A stretch of 64,000 bases of DNA from Cricetomys ansorgei (taxonomy: Eukaryota; Chordata; Mammalia; Rodentia; Nesomyidae): contig JAMJFZ010003163.1 of the NCBI GenBank assembly GCA_026225945.1, positions 19,280,501 to 19,344,500 on the forward strand, in the 5' to 3' direction. The first letter of the stretch is position 1. Each line of letters begins with the position of its first letter. The position numbers were made by a program, and so were the translations under genes. The notes beneath the pieces were generated by a model. The model saw only the letters and a list, made by a program, of their open reading frames with translations. It made no database searches and was not told the origin of the DNA. Shown here in pieces: positions 11,315 to 21,679 of the stretch.

Positions 11315-11530
11315 AATAAAAAATTGTCCCTAATTTTATGTGTAAAAGTGTTCTGCCTGCATGTATGTCTGTGTATTGTGTATGTGTCTGGTGCCCTCAG
11401 AAACCAGAGGAGGGCATCAGATTCCCTGGAACTGGAGTTACAAATGGTTGTGGGCCACTGTGTGGGTAAACCTGGGTCCTAGAAGAAAAGCAGCGCTCTT
11501 CACTGCGGGGCTACCTCTCAAACCTCTATC
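11315..11530 (-). mobile_element. B3/B2-type SINE, antisense
   Basis: Reverse-strand tRNA-SINE: ttatgtgtaaaagtgttctg, ctggtgccctcagaaacc, ccctggaactggagttac, ggttgtgggccactgtgtgg and a degraded box B/box A end (cctgggtcctagaag, tacctctcaaacc). Confidence 0.8.
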
Positions 11531-12865
11531 TGCTCACTTTTAATGCAGCCATGGGCCTCCTTCCCTTTCTGTATCCTTCCTACCCACACTACCTAGGGTA
11601 GCTCCCCATTAGCTCTGTACCAAGCCCCTGCCTCAAGCACAATTCTCGAGAGATATGCAGGACTAAAGCTTCACACACCTTTAGTTCTGAGGCCAGGAAG
11701 CGCAGGCCCCCCAGTCGATGCTCCAGCTCAGAGCTCTGCACCATTTTTAGTTCATTTCCTGTTACGATGAAACCACTTGCCCACTGCATACCACACAGCT
11801 GACTTTACTAGGTGCTCCCTGTGTTTTGGCAGTTCTCATGTGGTTTTGACTGTACTCATCTATATTTTAGGGATGGGAAGGACTAGATTCGCTTGGGTTC
11901 ACCTAGCTCCCACCACCTCAATCCCAGCCTGCATTAAATTGTTCCAAGAAGGAACCAGGGGATGGTTCTGAGGAGCCAAGACAGCAAGGGAGCTGAGAGT
12001 CCTTTGTCTCTTCTGATGGAGACTGAGCTCATCACTCTGAGTCTGCAGCTGCTCTGGGCCAGTGTGATGAGGGGATGGGTTTGGGAATTGTGACAGGAAT
12101 ACCCCAGGAGATCCCAGATGTAGGGTGGTGAGACGTGGGCAGAAAGGTAGAAGATGACAAGTGCCTTGTCAAGCTAGTTATCACAGGAGGCTTCTGGAGC
12201 TTCTCATTGCATGGGATTCTGGGACAATGTAGAACACATAGAACACATATGTCCCTATACATCAACTCTTGTCAGTCACAGGCTCAGGGCTGTTCCCTTG
12301 GGGTGTCAATGTTTTGGTCTTTGTGGCAAAAGGTTGGGAGAGGGACTGAACCCTCAAGAAATGATTCAATGGTGTTGTCTATGCTCTTTCCCCAAACCTG
12401 TCATCCACTCACACAGACCTCAGCCCCTGACCCTCTGAGGCCCTTCGCGGTTGTCCTTGACACCCGCTCACCCTTAGCCCTCATCCACTAACCTCTTCAG
12501 AGCAGGCCCCAAGTTCTTTGTCCTCACTTTCTCTTTTTGGGAACCCTTATCTTCTTCTCCTAACCCTTCCGCGTCAGCTTCTGCCTTCAGCGCACACGGT
12601 CAGAGTTGATTTTTCAGAGGCTGCTGGGAGCTCCGGCTACCCGCAACAGTCACCTTGTCCGAAGCAGGGCTGGGTGTGGCTGTTGTTCTCTTGTTCACCA
12701 TGCGGTTGCATCCCGCTAGCGGCAGCAAGGCTGTGTCCTACTCAGTTCTGAGCCTTAGCATCCGACAGGCACAGGTAGCCCTCCATGTTATATCCTGGAT
12801 TCAACCTGCTGGGGGTGGGAAACACACTAAGTTTGCCTTGGTGCTGACCATGTACTGTTCCCTAC
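11531..12865. other. unique sequence, nothing recognised
   Basis: A mild rise in CpG around 12570-12720 is not enough to call an island. No exon or repeat family was identified. Confidence 0.4.
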
Positions 12866-13180
12866 CCAGAGCTTCTTAAAGTTTGTCTCCTTGTGACCCT
12901 TTTCCATCTAAGAAAAATCTATACAACCCCAGACATATAGAAAGAATTTACTGATAATAAGTCATAAGAAATTTATTTTAAAAGGATTGCTATACGGCTA
13001 ATTTACCATTCGTTAAAGACAAAAAGTAACTTTGGATAATAGGCTTGTTTATTTTGACATCAAGACTGCAATCTTTACAGTCTTTACAATATTTACATTT
13101 ATAATCCTCAATGCATAGTACATACTATGATATATCAAAAGCATGTTTAGGGCCATTTCAGAAATGGTTGAAAGTGTCTT
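12866..13180. mobile_element. possible old hAT-like transposon remnant
   Basis: It begins gagcttcttaaagtttgtct, the kind of start seen in hAT/Charlie-type elements, then continues AT-rich with tttactgataataagtcata and several TATTTACA-like words. No far terminal repeat was found, so the class is uncertain; it could be ordinary AT-rich unique DNA. Confidence 0.25.
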
Positions 13181-13224
13181 AATTCCAGGCAAAAATTTAT
13201 TTACCAATTTTTGTATGTATGTTC

Positions 13225-13420
13225 GTGTGTGTGCATTGAGGCCAGCCGGCTAAGTCGATCTTCCTTCTCATTGTTCTCTTGCTTATTTCTTGAGATAGGT
13301 TCCTTCACTAACCCTAGATTTCACCGATCAGTTAGACTGGCTGGTCATCAGATTCTCCAGGATCCTCTCGTCTCCACCCCTAGTACTAGATTACAGACAG
13401 GTACACGCTGGCGTGTCTAG
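13225..13420 (-). mobile_element. tRNA-type SINE, 3' portion, antisense (split by ORR1)
   Basis: Reverse-strand SINE body: cttgagataggttccttcac, ttcaccgatcagttagactg, gctggtcatcagattctcc and gattacagacaggtacacgc. It stops at about 13421 where an ORR1 LTR starts. The expected 5' portion resumes after that LTR (13791-13885), so the LTR inserted into this SINE. Confidence 0.7.
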
Positions 13421-13421
13421 T

Positions 13422-13790
13422 GTGGAGGTTTGAATGAGAATGGCCCCCATAGGCTGCATATTTGAATGTCTGTTTTCCAATTGGTGGAACTGTTTAGAAA
13501 GGATTAGGAGGTGTGGCTTTGTTGGAAGAGGTGTGTTCCTGGGGGTGGACTTTGAGATTTCAAAAGTCCATGCCAGGCCCAGTATCTCTGTTCTCTGCCT
13601 GCTGCCTGAAGATCAGAATGTAAACTCTCAGCTCCAGAGCCATGCCTGCCTGCCTGCCTGCCGCCATGCTCCCACTGTGATGATCATGGACTCCATCTCT
13701 GAAACTGTAACTGAGCATACCATGCTTTCTTCTACAAGCAACCGTGGTCATGGCATCTCTCCACAGCAGTAGAAAAGTAACCAAGATACC
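13422..13790 (+). mobile_element. ORR1 solo LTR (ERVL-MaLR)
   Basis: Characteristic ORR1 blocks in order: gtttgaatgagaatggcccc, cataggctgcatatttgaat, ttaggaggtgtggctttgtt, ggtggactttgagatttca, gatgatcatggactccatc and ggtcatggcatctctccac, ending agtaaccaagata. Flanking tctag/cctag may be a 5-bp target-site duplication (4 of 5 match). No internal MaLR sequence, so a solo LTR. Confidence 0.9.
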
Positions 13791-13885
13791 TAGTTTTTGT
13801 TTTTTGTTTTTTTTTAATATGAGTGCTGGAGTTCTTACATTTGCACAAGAAACGTTTTAAACCAATGAGCCATCTCTTCGGGCCC
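13791..13885 (-). mobile_element. tRNA-type SINE, 5' portion, antisense (continuation)
   Basis: After a T-rich patch the sequence reads aatatgagtgctggagttct and aaccaatgagccatctcttc, the antisense 5' end (box A side) of the SINE whose 3' portion lies at 13225-13420. Together they make one element interrupted by the ORR1 LTR. Confidence 0.7.
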
Positions 13886-14284
13886 CATTTAATGAATTTT
13901 TTAAAAAATGAAGTTCAACTAAGCACCTCAAATAGCAATTTAAAAAAATCAAACATTCCGACATAATACAGTCCAAAGATAGACTAATCTGATACATGCT
14001 GAGGACCGACAGTGGGAGATACTCTTTGTTCTCCACAATAAAACATTATATTTCTATGGAAGCAGAAAACTCTGTATGTAACAGTGGAAACACTTCAGTT
14101 AGTAACACACAGTAGTCTCAGATCTGAGCCATGGTGTTCCGGGCCATGTATGTTGGTGTTGTGTGGCATGATGACACACACGGGGCAGGCTGTATCTTAT
14201 GTGGGAGCCAAGGCTACAGCAAGGTCACACAATGCAACAGGGGTCAGCACTGCAAGAAGCACCTCAGACTGTCTGATTTTTGGA
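13886..14284. other. unique sequence, nothing recognised
   Basis: AT-rich at first, then ordinary composition. No family recognised. Confidence 0.35.
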
Positions 14285-14345
14285 AACTTCTGTGTGTGTG
14301 TTGTACGCACGTTTGCATGTGTGTGTGTGTGTCTGTGTGTGCAGG
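14285..14345. repeat. (TG)n-rich microsatellite
   Basis: An imperfect TG tract, interrupted by ttgtacgcacgtttgca, with its cleanest part at 14319-14340. Confidence 0.8.
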
Positions 14346-14420
14346 TAGGTTCTTCCACACACCAGCATGTGGGCAAACCAGAAGTTGACATCAGAATGTC
14401 TTTTTCAATTACTCTCCACA

Positions 14421-14445
14421 TTACTACTACTACTACTATTGTTAA

Positions 14446-14502
<57 letters not shown>
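14421..14502. repeat. (TTA)n/(ACT)n triplet microsatellite
   Basis: A short run of act triplets is followed by about 20 uninterrupted tta/att triplets. It abuts the 3' (tail) end of the antisense SINE that follows, so it probably expanded from that SINE's A-rich tail. Confidence 0.95.
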
Positions 14503-14715
14503 TTGAGACAGGGTCTCTCACTGACTGACTCTGCAGCTCTCTGTTCCAACAGGCTGGCTGCCCGATGAGCTCCCTGTGACCACCCATCTCTACCCTGTAG
14601 TACTGGAGTTTACCAATGCGTGCTGTCATGCCTGGTTTTTAATATGGGCGCTGAAGATCTGAACTCAGGTCCTCATGTGCAAGAACTGCACCTACCCAGC
14701 CATCTCCCTCACCTG
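14503..14715 (-). mobile_element. tRNA-type SINE, full length, antisense
   Basis: Reverse-strand element: gagacagggtctctcactga, aacaggctggctgcccgat, ctgtagtactggagtttacc, then gggcgctgaagatctgaact, caggtcctcatgtgcaag and cagccatctcc at the 5' (box A) end. Same family as the split SINE at 13225/13791. Confidence 0.8.
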
Positions 14716-15428
14716 CACATTTGGTTTAAATTATTACTCTTGTTTTGGTCATTTTGTCATTGATATACCATTTACTGGTGTTCGAGGTTTTTTTTGTAGC
14801 CCCCACATTTACTTATGTGACTCTCTTTCGTGTCTCGGCCCGCAGTTTAAGGAAGCCAGCCCCTAATGAATGCAGTCTAGCAACTATTTCCTCTGTGCTC
14901 ATGTGACATCAGGTGTCATAAGTCATCTAGAGCTGAGCTAACTTTTCTAGGGCATGTGTGCAGGCTCTGCACAGATCGGATGCTGGGACCTGGATATCAA
15001 CAGATTTGGGTATCCAGAAAGGCCCTGGAAGCAGCCCTATGGGTTGCCAGCACTTTGGACTCAAATGCTTCCTTACACTTCAGTGGTGTAAAGCTGAGCT
15101 CCCAGGAGCAGGCCGCCACCTTGCTCGTGACTAACTTGCTGTCTCTTCCCTCAGCTCACACAATCCCTCTGAGTCTGCTTTCCTGTTTTCAGTGAACAGT
15201 CTTCCTCCCCCTACTCAGACCTCAACTAAACGGCTTTCCCCACGTCCTTCATGGTAATGTGCAGCCATGGGAATTAGACTTGACAGAAAGCCAGGAGAAG
15301 CAGCATCCTTCCTCCTGTCCTGTCCATTTGTGCGGCTAGTTTTACAACACCTTGACTCAAGCTGGAGCCATTCAGGAGGACGGAATCTCAACTGACAAAA
15401 TGCAAATTGGACTGTGGGCAAGCCTGTG
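14716..15428. other. unique sequence, nothing recognised
   Basis: No repeat family or exon was recognised. Confidence 0.4.
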
Positions 15429-15645
15429 GCACATTTTCTTGACTGATGGTTGATGTGGAAGGGCTGTGGGAGGTGCTACCCCCTGGGCTGTTAGTACTGT
15501 AAACCTGGTAAGCAGTGATCCCCCATGGCTTCTTCTTCAGTTCCTGCCTCCAGGTTCCTGCTCCGCTTGACTTCTGGCCTTGACTTCCCTCAGGTTGCTT
15601 CTGGTCATGGTATTTTATCACAGCAATAGAAACTCTAACTAAGAC
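15429..15645 (+). mobile_element. MT LTR fragment (ERVL-MaLR), 5'-truncated
   Basis: MT-type blocks: cacattttcttgactgatgg, ttgatgtggaagggctgtgg, gtaagcagtgatcccccat, ttcctgcctccaggttcctg, cttctggtcatggtatttta and cagcaatagaaactctaac ending aagacac. The first roughly 100 bp of the LTR is missing. Confidence 0.85.
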
Positions 15646-15984
15646 ACCACCAAAACCTTCAGTCTGGTCCTTTATTGTATTTTTAAATCTGTGACTGGAG
15701 AGGAAGGAACCTGGGCCACTGTCAGCTATGCAGGGAGCCTTCCCACAGGTGTCATCACTGGGCTGACTTTATTGTGTTGAGATAAAGTTTTCTAGGGTCT
15801 TAGAGCATTTCCCCAAAGGGTTAATCTTTACAATGAGAATACCAGTATCGTGGGCTGTGGCTACCTTTAGCATGAGAAATTGTTTAGAAGATGTTCAGTA
15901 AATGATTCTTCCTGTCCTCTGTAGGAAACCCTAGGACAGTCCTATAGCAAGGCATGATGTCCATAGTATGTCCATTGTGTCATG
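15646..15984. other. unique sequence, nothing recognised
   Basis: No repeat family or exon was recognised in about 340 bp. Confidence 0.4.
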
Positions 15985-16350
15985 GGTGCTGGCTGATCTT
16001 GATTGTCAGCTTGATGAGATTTAGAGTCACCTAGGAGACACACATCTGAGCATGTCTGTGAGGGGCTGAGCCTTGCAGTGGGTAACCTTGTTACAAAGCT
16101 TGCTTCCCCTTCTTCCAGAGCAAGGATGGCCTTGGCTGCTGCTGCTGCCACCTTCCACTGACATCAGACTCCAGGCTCACCAGCCTTCTACTGTGGACTT
16201 GGTAGCAGCACATGTCCAGGGACCCCCTTCTCAGGTGTGAAGCTTTATACACCGTGTAGCTACCTAGTTCCCAGCCTCTCCAGCATGACGATGGCCACGG
16301 CCCGCACAGCCCAGTCACTATTGTATAAACCTTTTACAATACGTATACAT
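15985..16350 (+). mobile_element. MaLR LTR (MTE-like)
   Basis: The start gctgatcttgattgtcagct, then gatttagagtcacctaggag and acacacatctgagcatgtct, matches the 5' end of an old MaLR LTR of the MTE type. The 3' part is more diverged. A related copy lies in the opposite orientation at 60333-60715. Confidence 0.6.
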
Positions 16351-16734
16351 TCTTCAGGTTCTTCTCCATGAGGGAGTTCTGACACATATACTGCATGTAT
16401 ATATGTGTGTACACATGTCTGGAAATGTCAGATGGTCCCTAATTTGAAGGGAAGTGACACAGGATATGCAGTAGGAGTGGCTGTGACCCCATTCATGCCT
16501 TCAGTTGAGGTACACTGGAATCTGAGAGCTGGGTTGACTCTTGGGCACTTCCTGAGTGCCATTTCTGCCTCCCCTGATGTGGTGTTCCTTTCTGAAACTC
16601 CTGCCTCCATTGCAGACTTCAGCAGGACTCTCCGTGACCATGCAGATTCACGCTTTAGCCCGGGAGCCAGCTCTCCAGCAGTCAGTAACTGTGAGTGAGC
16701 ACTAAGCATCCTCCAGGCTCACGCCACTGAGTCC
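16351..16734. other. unique sequence
   Basis: A short alternating purine-pyrimidine patch (catgtatatatgtgtgtaca) lies at about 16396. Otherwise nothing was recognised. Confidence 0.35.
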
Positions 16735-16812
16735 CCTCTGAGTTCTCTTGTTACTGCCATTTTAAAGAGAGGCCTAGTGAGGTTAGTTAAGGTCCCACAG
16801 GGAAGAGGCTAG
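16735..16812 (+). repeat. MIR SINE fragment
   Basis: The pattern ccattttaaagagaggccta, gtgaggttagttaaggtccc, acagggaagaggc is a diverged MIR core. Confidence 0.55.
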
Positions 16813-16817
16813 GAAAA

Positions 16818-16925
16818 GCTGGGCATGGTGATGTGCACCCCCAGTTCTACCTGAGCTTATGAGTTCAAGAATTCAAGAGCAGCCTGAGCAACATAGTCAG
16901 CTCCCTCTTTTGTCCCCAACCAAAA
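16818..16925 (+). mobile_element. old B1 (PB1-like) SINE
   Basis: The start agctgggcatggtgatgtgc, then gagttcaagaattcaagagc and agcctgagcaacatagtcag followed by an A-rich tail. Heavily diverged and lacking the standard ggcaggcgga block. Confidence 0.6.
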
Positions 16926-17259
16926 ATAATAGAATGGTGGGTGGGGCCAGCAGCTGGAGCAGGCTGGGGGTTCATGTGACAAGGGGTGCTGGTCATGCCT
17001 GACCTTGACATATTCATCCTGGATATGTGCCAGAGTCTGCTCCTTTTGCTTTCAGGACAGGAAGCCCCTCCCACCCCCCCAGCCTATCCTCACTTTTCCC
17101 AAAGCCTGGCCACCCTCCCTGTCCCCAAGCTGGCGGCTAGGTCTTTCATTCAAGTGGAATTGAGTGCAGGCTTTTGTAGTGCTCATTTACATGTATGCCA
17201 ACAAGCAGAAGCGGGCACCAACCTTGGAACACTTTCAAAGGCGGGTAATTCCTCTGCAA
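16926..17259. other. unique sequence, nothing recognised
   Basis: No repeat family or exon was recognised. Confidence 0.4.
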
Positions 17260-17500
17260 TAGGTCTTCCGAAAGCTTTATCTTGTCCTTTCTTTCTTTTT
17301 CCTCTTCTTCTTTTTCTTTTTTTTTTGTTAATCTTGGAGCCCCTTAGCATGTCAAAGCGATTTTTCTAATGTCACATCTCCTAGACATTAGCATGAAAGG
17401 GCCCTAAGAGATGATTTGAAAAGGGAAAAGCATTGAGCGAGTGTTTATTACAGCCCTTCAGGCTACATTTGCATGTCACTGTTTATTCCAGCGCCCAGGA
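17260..17500. promoter_or_regulatory. candidate conserved non-coding block
   Basis: A polypyrimidine run (17282-17327) precedes a repeat-free AT-rich segment. It has an octamer-type atttgcat (17467), TTTATTAC and catgtcaaagcg words, two TTAGCATG words (17346 and 17389) and a CpG-poor background. The texture resembles an enhancer; this is inference only. Confidence 0.25.
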
Positions 17501-17974
17501 AGCAAGCTGATCTGGAAGCCGTGGAGTCCAAAGGGCCGGGCGCATGCACCTGCTCCCTCTCTGCTCGTGATGGAAAGAGGAAGCCCCATTGGGCTGATGG
17601 TGGTGGGTGCCACTAGCAGAGCTACGTGAGATTCCTATCAGGAATGAGCCAGCAGTCAGCAGGCCGTGCTCAAAAGAGAAATGCCTCCCCCCATCCTCTC
17701 TGCACTCAGAGCAGTCGGCAGTGCCTTGCCTCCTTCAGGCAGATGTTCACCTGGCCATTGGGTGTACAGTACAGCTTCAGAGCCCAGCCTGCCACTTCTC
17801 TGGGACCCTGTGTGCATGCGCTTGTGGACACGTGGCCGCGCCTGCCAGCATCTCCTAAGGTGGGTGAGAATGTTGTGCAGGATAGACAGAAAAGTCTAAA
17901 ATGATGCCTGGTACACAGCAAGTGCACAATACTATCTATTGTCTGGATTTTTCTTGACAGTTTAAAACTTTTAA
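17501..17974. other. unique sequence
   Basis: A MIR-like tail (gatgcctggtacacagcaag) may be present near 17903. Otherwise nothing was recognised. Confidence 0.35.
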
Positions 17975-18200
17975 AATGATTCATTTAGATTTCAATTTTA
18001 CGTGTATGAGAGTTTTGCCTGCTTATATATATGTGCACCTTGTGCATGCCTGGTACCTGTAGGGGTCAGAAGAAGGGATTGCATTCCCTGGGACTAGAGT
18101 TACAAATGGTTGTGAACCTTCATGTGGGTGCTGGGAATTGAACCCCAGGTCTTTGGCAAGAGCAGCTGGGGCTCTTAGCTGCTGAGCCATTTCTCCAGTC
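17975..18200 (-). mobile_element. B3/B2-type SINE, antisense
   Basis: The sequence tttacgtgtatgagagtttt, gcatgcctggtacctgtagg, ccctgggactagagttacaa, catgtgggtgctgggaattg and ctgctgagccatttctccag is a full antisense tRNA-SINE. Confidence 0.9.
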
Positions 18201-18744
18201 CTTTCTTGACATTTGCCTGCAGAAATCAGTCAGAGTTCTAGAGAGAGAGAGAGAGAGAGATCAGGACATCCCTGGGTTGGAGCAATATGGATGTTTCTGT
18301 CTCTGTGCCTGAGGACATTTCCTCTGTGGGTGGAGTAAGGGGTTTGGGGGCAGATAGAGGTCCCATTGGCTGTTTCACTCTGCATGGGAAAAAGGAAGAC
18401 AGAAGCTGTGAGCAGCATCAACACCCTAAAACCAGGGTTCTTGCTTAAGCACTGGGTGAGCTTGTCACTCACTCCTTGTCCCTAGGGTTCTCTGTGTTGG
18501 AAGAGCTGAAAGCTCCCACAGGTGTCCCCGTCAGAACACACACTCCACGGACTGCTCAATCTGTTAAATTCTATTTCTCAAGCTGGTTTTTCAAAGTCAC
18601 CGCACCTGTTTTCCAACACACCTTTAAGCAAGGGTCCAGTTGGTGCCAACTCAGGGCACAGGTGTCCAGAGTACTGGTTCCCTGGCAGGCCCTGTTTTCC
18701 AGGCCTTTTGAAGAACAGGACAAAGACTCCTTCAGACCAGATCA
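18201..18744. other. unique sequence with a (GA)n run
   Basis: A (GA)n run at 18239-18260 follows the SINE. The remainder has no recognised repeat or exon. Confidence 0.4.
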
Positions 18745-18840
18745 ACCCTCTATTTCACAGATGAGGGAAATTGAGTTTCAGAGAGGCTTGGCTTGCCTCT
18801 TGTTCACACAGTAAATAGGTTGGAAGAGCTAGAACTTGAG
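18745..18840 (+). repeat. MIR SINE fragment
   Basis: The pattern tttcacagatgagggaaatt, gagtttcagagaggcttgg, acacagtaaataggttggaa, gagctagaacttgag is a good MIR core and 3' end. Confidence 0.75.
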
Positions 18841-19502
18841 GACAGGTGAATTAGGCTTGGCCTAGCACCCCTGGCCACCTAGATGGTCTTCTCTAGGTCT
18901 ATTCTTCTACTAGGCTGTGGCCCTGCCTCTCTTGCCCTTCCTGGAACTGTAATGACTTTCTTTCCAGAACTGTCTTCTGGGCCATTCCTTCTCAATTGTT
19001 GGCTGCTCACACTTTACTCATCTCTCTCCTATTTCAGGTTCAGAACCCTGTGTGGACTCCAGCTCCCATCCATGCTCTTCAGGCTGTAGGCCTGATATAA
19101 ATCCTGGCGTTGGCTGGGTCCCTCACTTCTTCCCTATAGCAATGGCAACAGCTGTGCCATCCCTGGGGCAAGCTCCAGACAGTGGGGACTGCTAAGTCTC
19201 TTCCTGCAAGTTGGACACCACTCCTTCCATGTGGCAGGTGACAGACAGGGCCCTGTAAATGGGCCGGCTTTTATCTTTTTGGACATATCTCCAACCCCGT
19301 GTTCAAAGCCAGCCCCATTTGGGGGCATTTTCTCCTGGTGACTGAGTGACCTGCCAGTAGCTGATGCCTCCAGGTCTTCCCTGAAATGTGGGAAATAAGA
19401 GAGTACGCACTCAGTCCTGTCTGGCTTTGCTGTGGGGTGCAAGACAAGTAGATGCCTATTCCCAGACCTCAGTTTCTTTCTCTATAGAGCTGAGTTGGGT
19501 TG
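18841..19502. other. unique sequence, nothing recognised
   Basis: No repeat family or exon was recognised in about 660 bp. Confidence 0.4.
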
Positions 19503-19690
19503 GGGTTGGAGAAGTAGCTCATTCTAGCTGCTCTTGCAGAGAACCAGTACCCACATGATGACTTGGAACCATCTACCACCAACATCCTCATCCAGTTCCA
19601 GGGGACCCAACCCCTCTTCTAACCTCCTTGGGCACCGGCACATAGGTGGTGCACATACACACATGCAGGCAATACACTCCTGCATATTAA
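19503..19690 (+). mobile_element. B3-type SINE, sense
   Basis: Box A-like ggttggagaagtagctcatt, then gcagagaaccagtacccac, ccatctaccaccaacatcct, ccagttccaggggacccaac and cacacatgcaggcaatacac in the expected B3 order. Confidence 0.8.
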
Positions 19691-19931
19691 GCAGCAGCAA
19701 CCTAGGAAACCCTGAGTTGGCTGCTCTAGGTATCTTCCTACTCAGTCCAGTCTCAGAGCACTGGTGCCAGAAGAGCTTGCCTCTCAGAGCAGAGATACTC
19801 ATCTGCTTCTCAGAGGGCAGATCTGCCCAGGCTCCTAGCAGGCTGCACCCTGCAGGCTGCACATGCCTGCTCGGCTGAGGTGCTGAACCAAAGGGGCCAC
19901 TTCAAAATGCATCGTAAATTGTGGTCAGGGA
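19691..19931. other. unique sequence, nothing recognised
   Basis: A short unique stretch between a SINE and simple sequence. Confidence 0.4.
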
Positions 19932-20008
19932 GGGAGGAAAAAAAAAAAAAAAAAGGAGAAGGGAGGGTGAGAGGGAGGGAGGGAGGGAGGGAGGGAGAGA
20001 GAGCTCAA
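19932..20008. repeat. poly-A followed by (GGGA)n
   Basis: An A-run of about 17 bases is followed by gggagg repeats. The Lys/Arg/Glu/Gly-rich plus-strand frame here is a composition artefact. Confidence 0.9.
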
Positions 20009-20089
20009 GAGAACCCCCACTTCAAGGCCTGCTCCCTCCCTAGCGGGAGACCTGTGTATGTGAGGATGAAGGCAAACTGGCGACTGGCA

Positions 20090-20430
20090 AAGCTGGCCTT
20101 CTGATGGAGCGTGTGGTGCCCACTTTGAACGTGTGGCCTTTGTACCTGCCTATTCAGGGCGGCCTCAGGACGCTGGGGGGCAGGCGCGCAGGAGAGGACA
20201 ATGACGGGACTCGCTGCTTCGCGTTCTCTTTGAAGTGGTTCTGCCCTGGCCCCCTGCGGGCTCCAAAAAGAATGCTTTTGTTGCCCGCTCCAAAGATGCC
20301 GTAAGATTCTGGGGAAAAGTAACCGGAGGGGATCTGCCCGATTAAAACAAAATTAAAGATAAGAAACAAATCAAGCCGGCCGTGCGGGGGCTGGCGGCAG
20401 CTTTGAACCACCGGTAGAAGGGACACTCTG
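20090..20430. promoter_or_regulatory. candidate regulatory block, moderately CpG-rich
   Basis: A repeat-free block with clustered CpGs (notably 20155-20225 and 20375-20390). Between them is an AT-rich segment with GATA-type (agataag), SOX/FOX-like (aaacaaa) and TCF-like (ctttgaa) words. Normal-GC flanks with a sharp AT-rich centre suggest an enhancer or exon-adjacent conserved block. Inference from composition only; no exon was established. Confidence 0.3.
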
Positions 20431-21067
20431 TGATCCAACCCTCTCTCTCTCCCTGGGGAAGTGACCGGCTTGGGGGAGGGCCGGAGAGGGGGGTGTCCTC
20501 AATGGGAGCATAAGCTTGGAAGGGGAAATCACGGCCTGCTGGGGGCTCCTAGGAGGGACAGGGGTGGAGGAGGGGGGGTTAGGACTCTGAAGTCAAAGTC
20601 CACTCCAGTGCTAGTGTTTGGGCAGAAAAACGCTGGAGGCAGAATCAAAATAACTACTGTTTACAGAGTTTGGTGCCAGGGGTGGGGCCCAGTGCTGGCT
20701 CCGGCGGCGGCTGAGGAGTTGAAAGTCTTCACTCTGAAATGGCTATGCACTAGCGATCGTCTTAACACGTCCCATTCTTCTGGGGAGGAAGTGGAGATCC
20801 ACACAGCTGGTCATTGGGGGTTCAGATTGTGAAATGATTTAGGGGCTCTCAAAACATGGTCTGTCTTGGTTTTGGAATAAAGGAGCCATGCAAGCCCACC
20901 CAGGCAGTCTTTTAGATCTTACCTGAGCTTTCCTTACATGCCATACACTGGACTGCCTGAGGGGGCGCTGTCCAGACTGTTCCAAGAAGTGGGGTCCACG
21001 GAGAGGCTTTTAGATTGGCACTGTGGTTGGCAAATCACTCCCACCCCAGACTCCCCCTCTTTCTTGT
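20431..21067. other. unique sequence, nothing recognised
   Basis: G-rich in parts (about 20470-20580), but no repeat family or exon was identified. Confidence 0.4.
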
Positions 21068-21180
21068 TTTACTTTTTTGAAAGAGATCTTGGTGCACATT
21101 CCAGGCTGGCCTCAAGTTGATGATCCTCCTGCTTCAACCTTCTCAGTGCTGGGATTGCAAGTGTGTGTGGTCACAATGGG
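21068..21180 (-). mobile_element. B1 SINE, antisense, truncated
   Basis: The sequence attccaggctggcctcaagt, gatcctcctgcttcaacctt, ctcagtgctgggattgcaag is an antisense B1, with the left (3') end diverged. Confidence 0.75.
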
Positions 21181-21679
21181 TTCCTTCAGACCCTCCCATC
21201 ATTTCTGAATACCCAGTTCCACTTCCGGAGCATGGGGCTGAGAGTCAGCACAGGCTGAGATCCTGCAGCCCCACTTGTCCTTACTTCCTTCCTAAGGGCC
21301 TCACTGGCACAAGCCCGACTACCCTCCTTCATCCAGTGGCTCTCCAGAGAGCCTGAAGGACCATCAGATTCTGCCACACATCTTCAGTGTCTGGACTCAC
21401 ACCACCATGGTCCTGCCGTTCCTAGGGCCTTCCTCATTTTCTAGTCAGTCTCTACTGGGAGCACAGGCCAAGGGTGCCTTTGAACTCTCTCTCATTTCAG
21501 CCTGTGTACTTGAGGGTCCAGACCTAAGACAACTGCATCCAAATGAACATCCTGTCCTAAAGATGCTTGGCTCTATCTGGTATGGCGTTTGGCTCCCTAG
21601 ATGGAGGAATGAGTGCCCAGTGTGATTGAGAACATGCGGGTAGCTGTATGCTCCCTTTGACTTCTATGGTCCCTCCCTG
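21181..21679. other. unique sequence, nothing recognised
   Basis: No repeat family or exon was recognised before the ERV. Confidence 0.35.
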
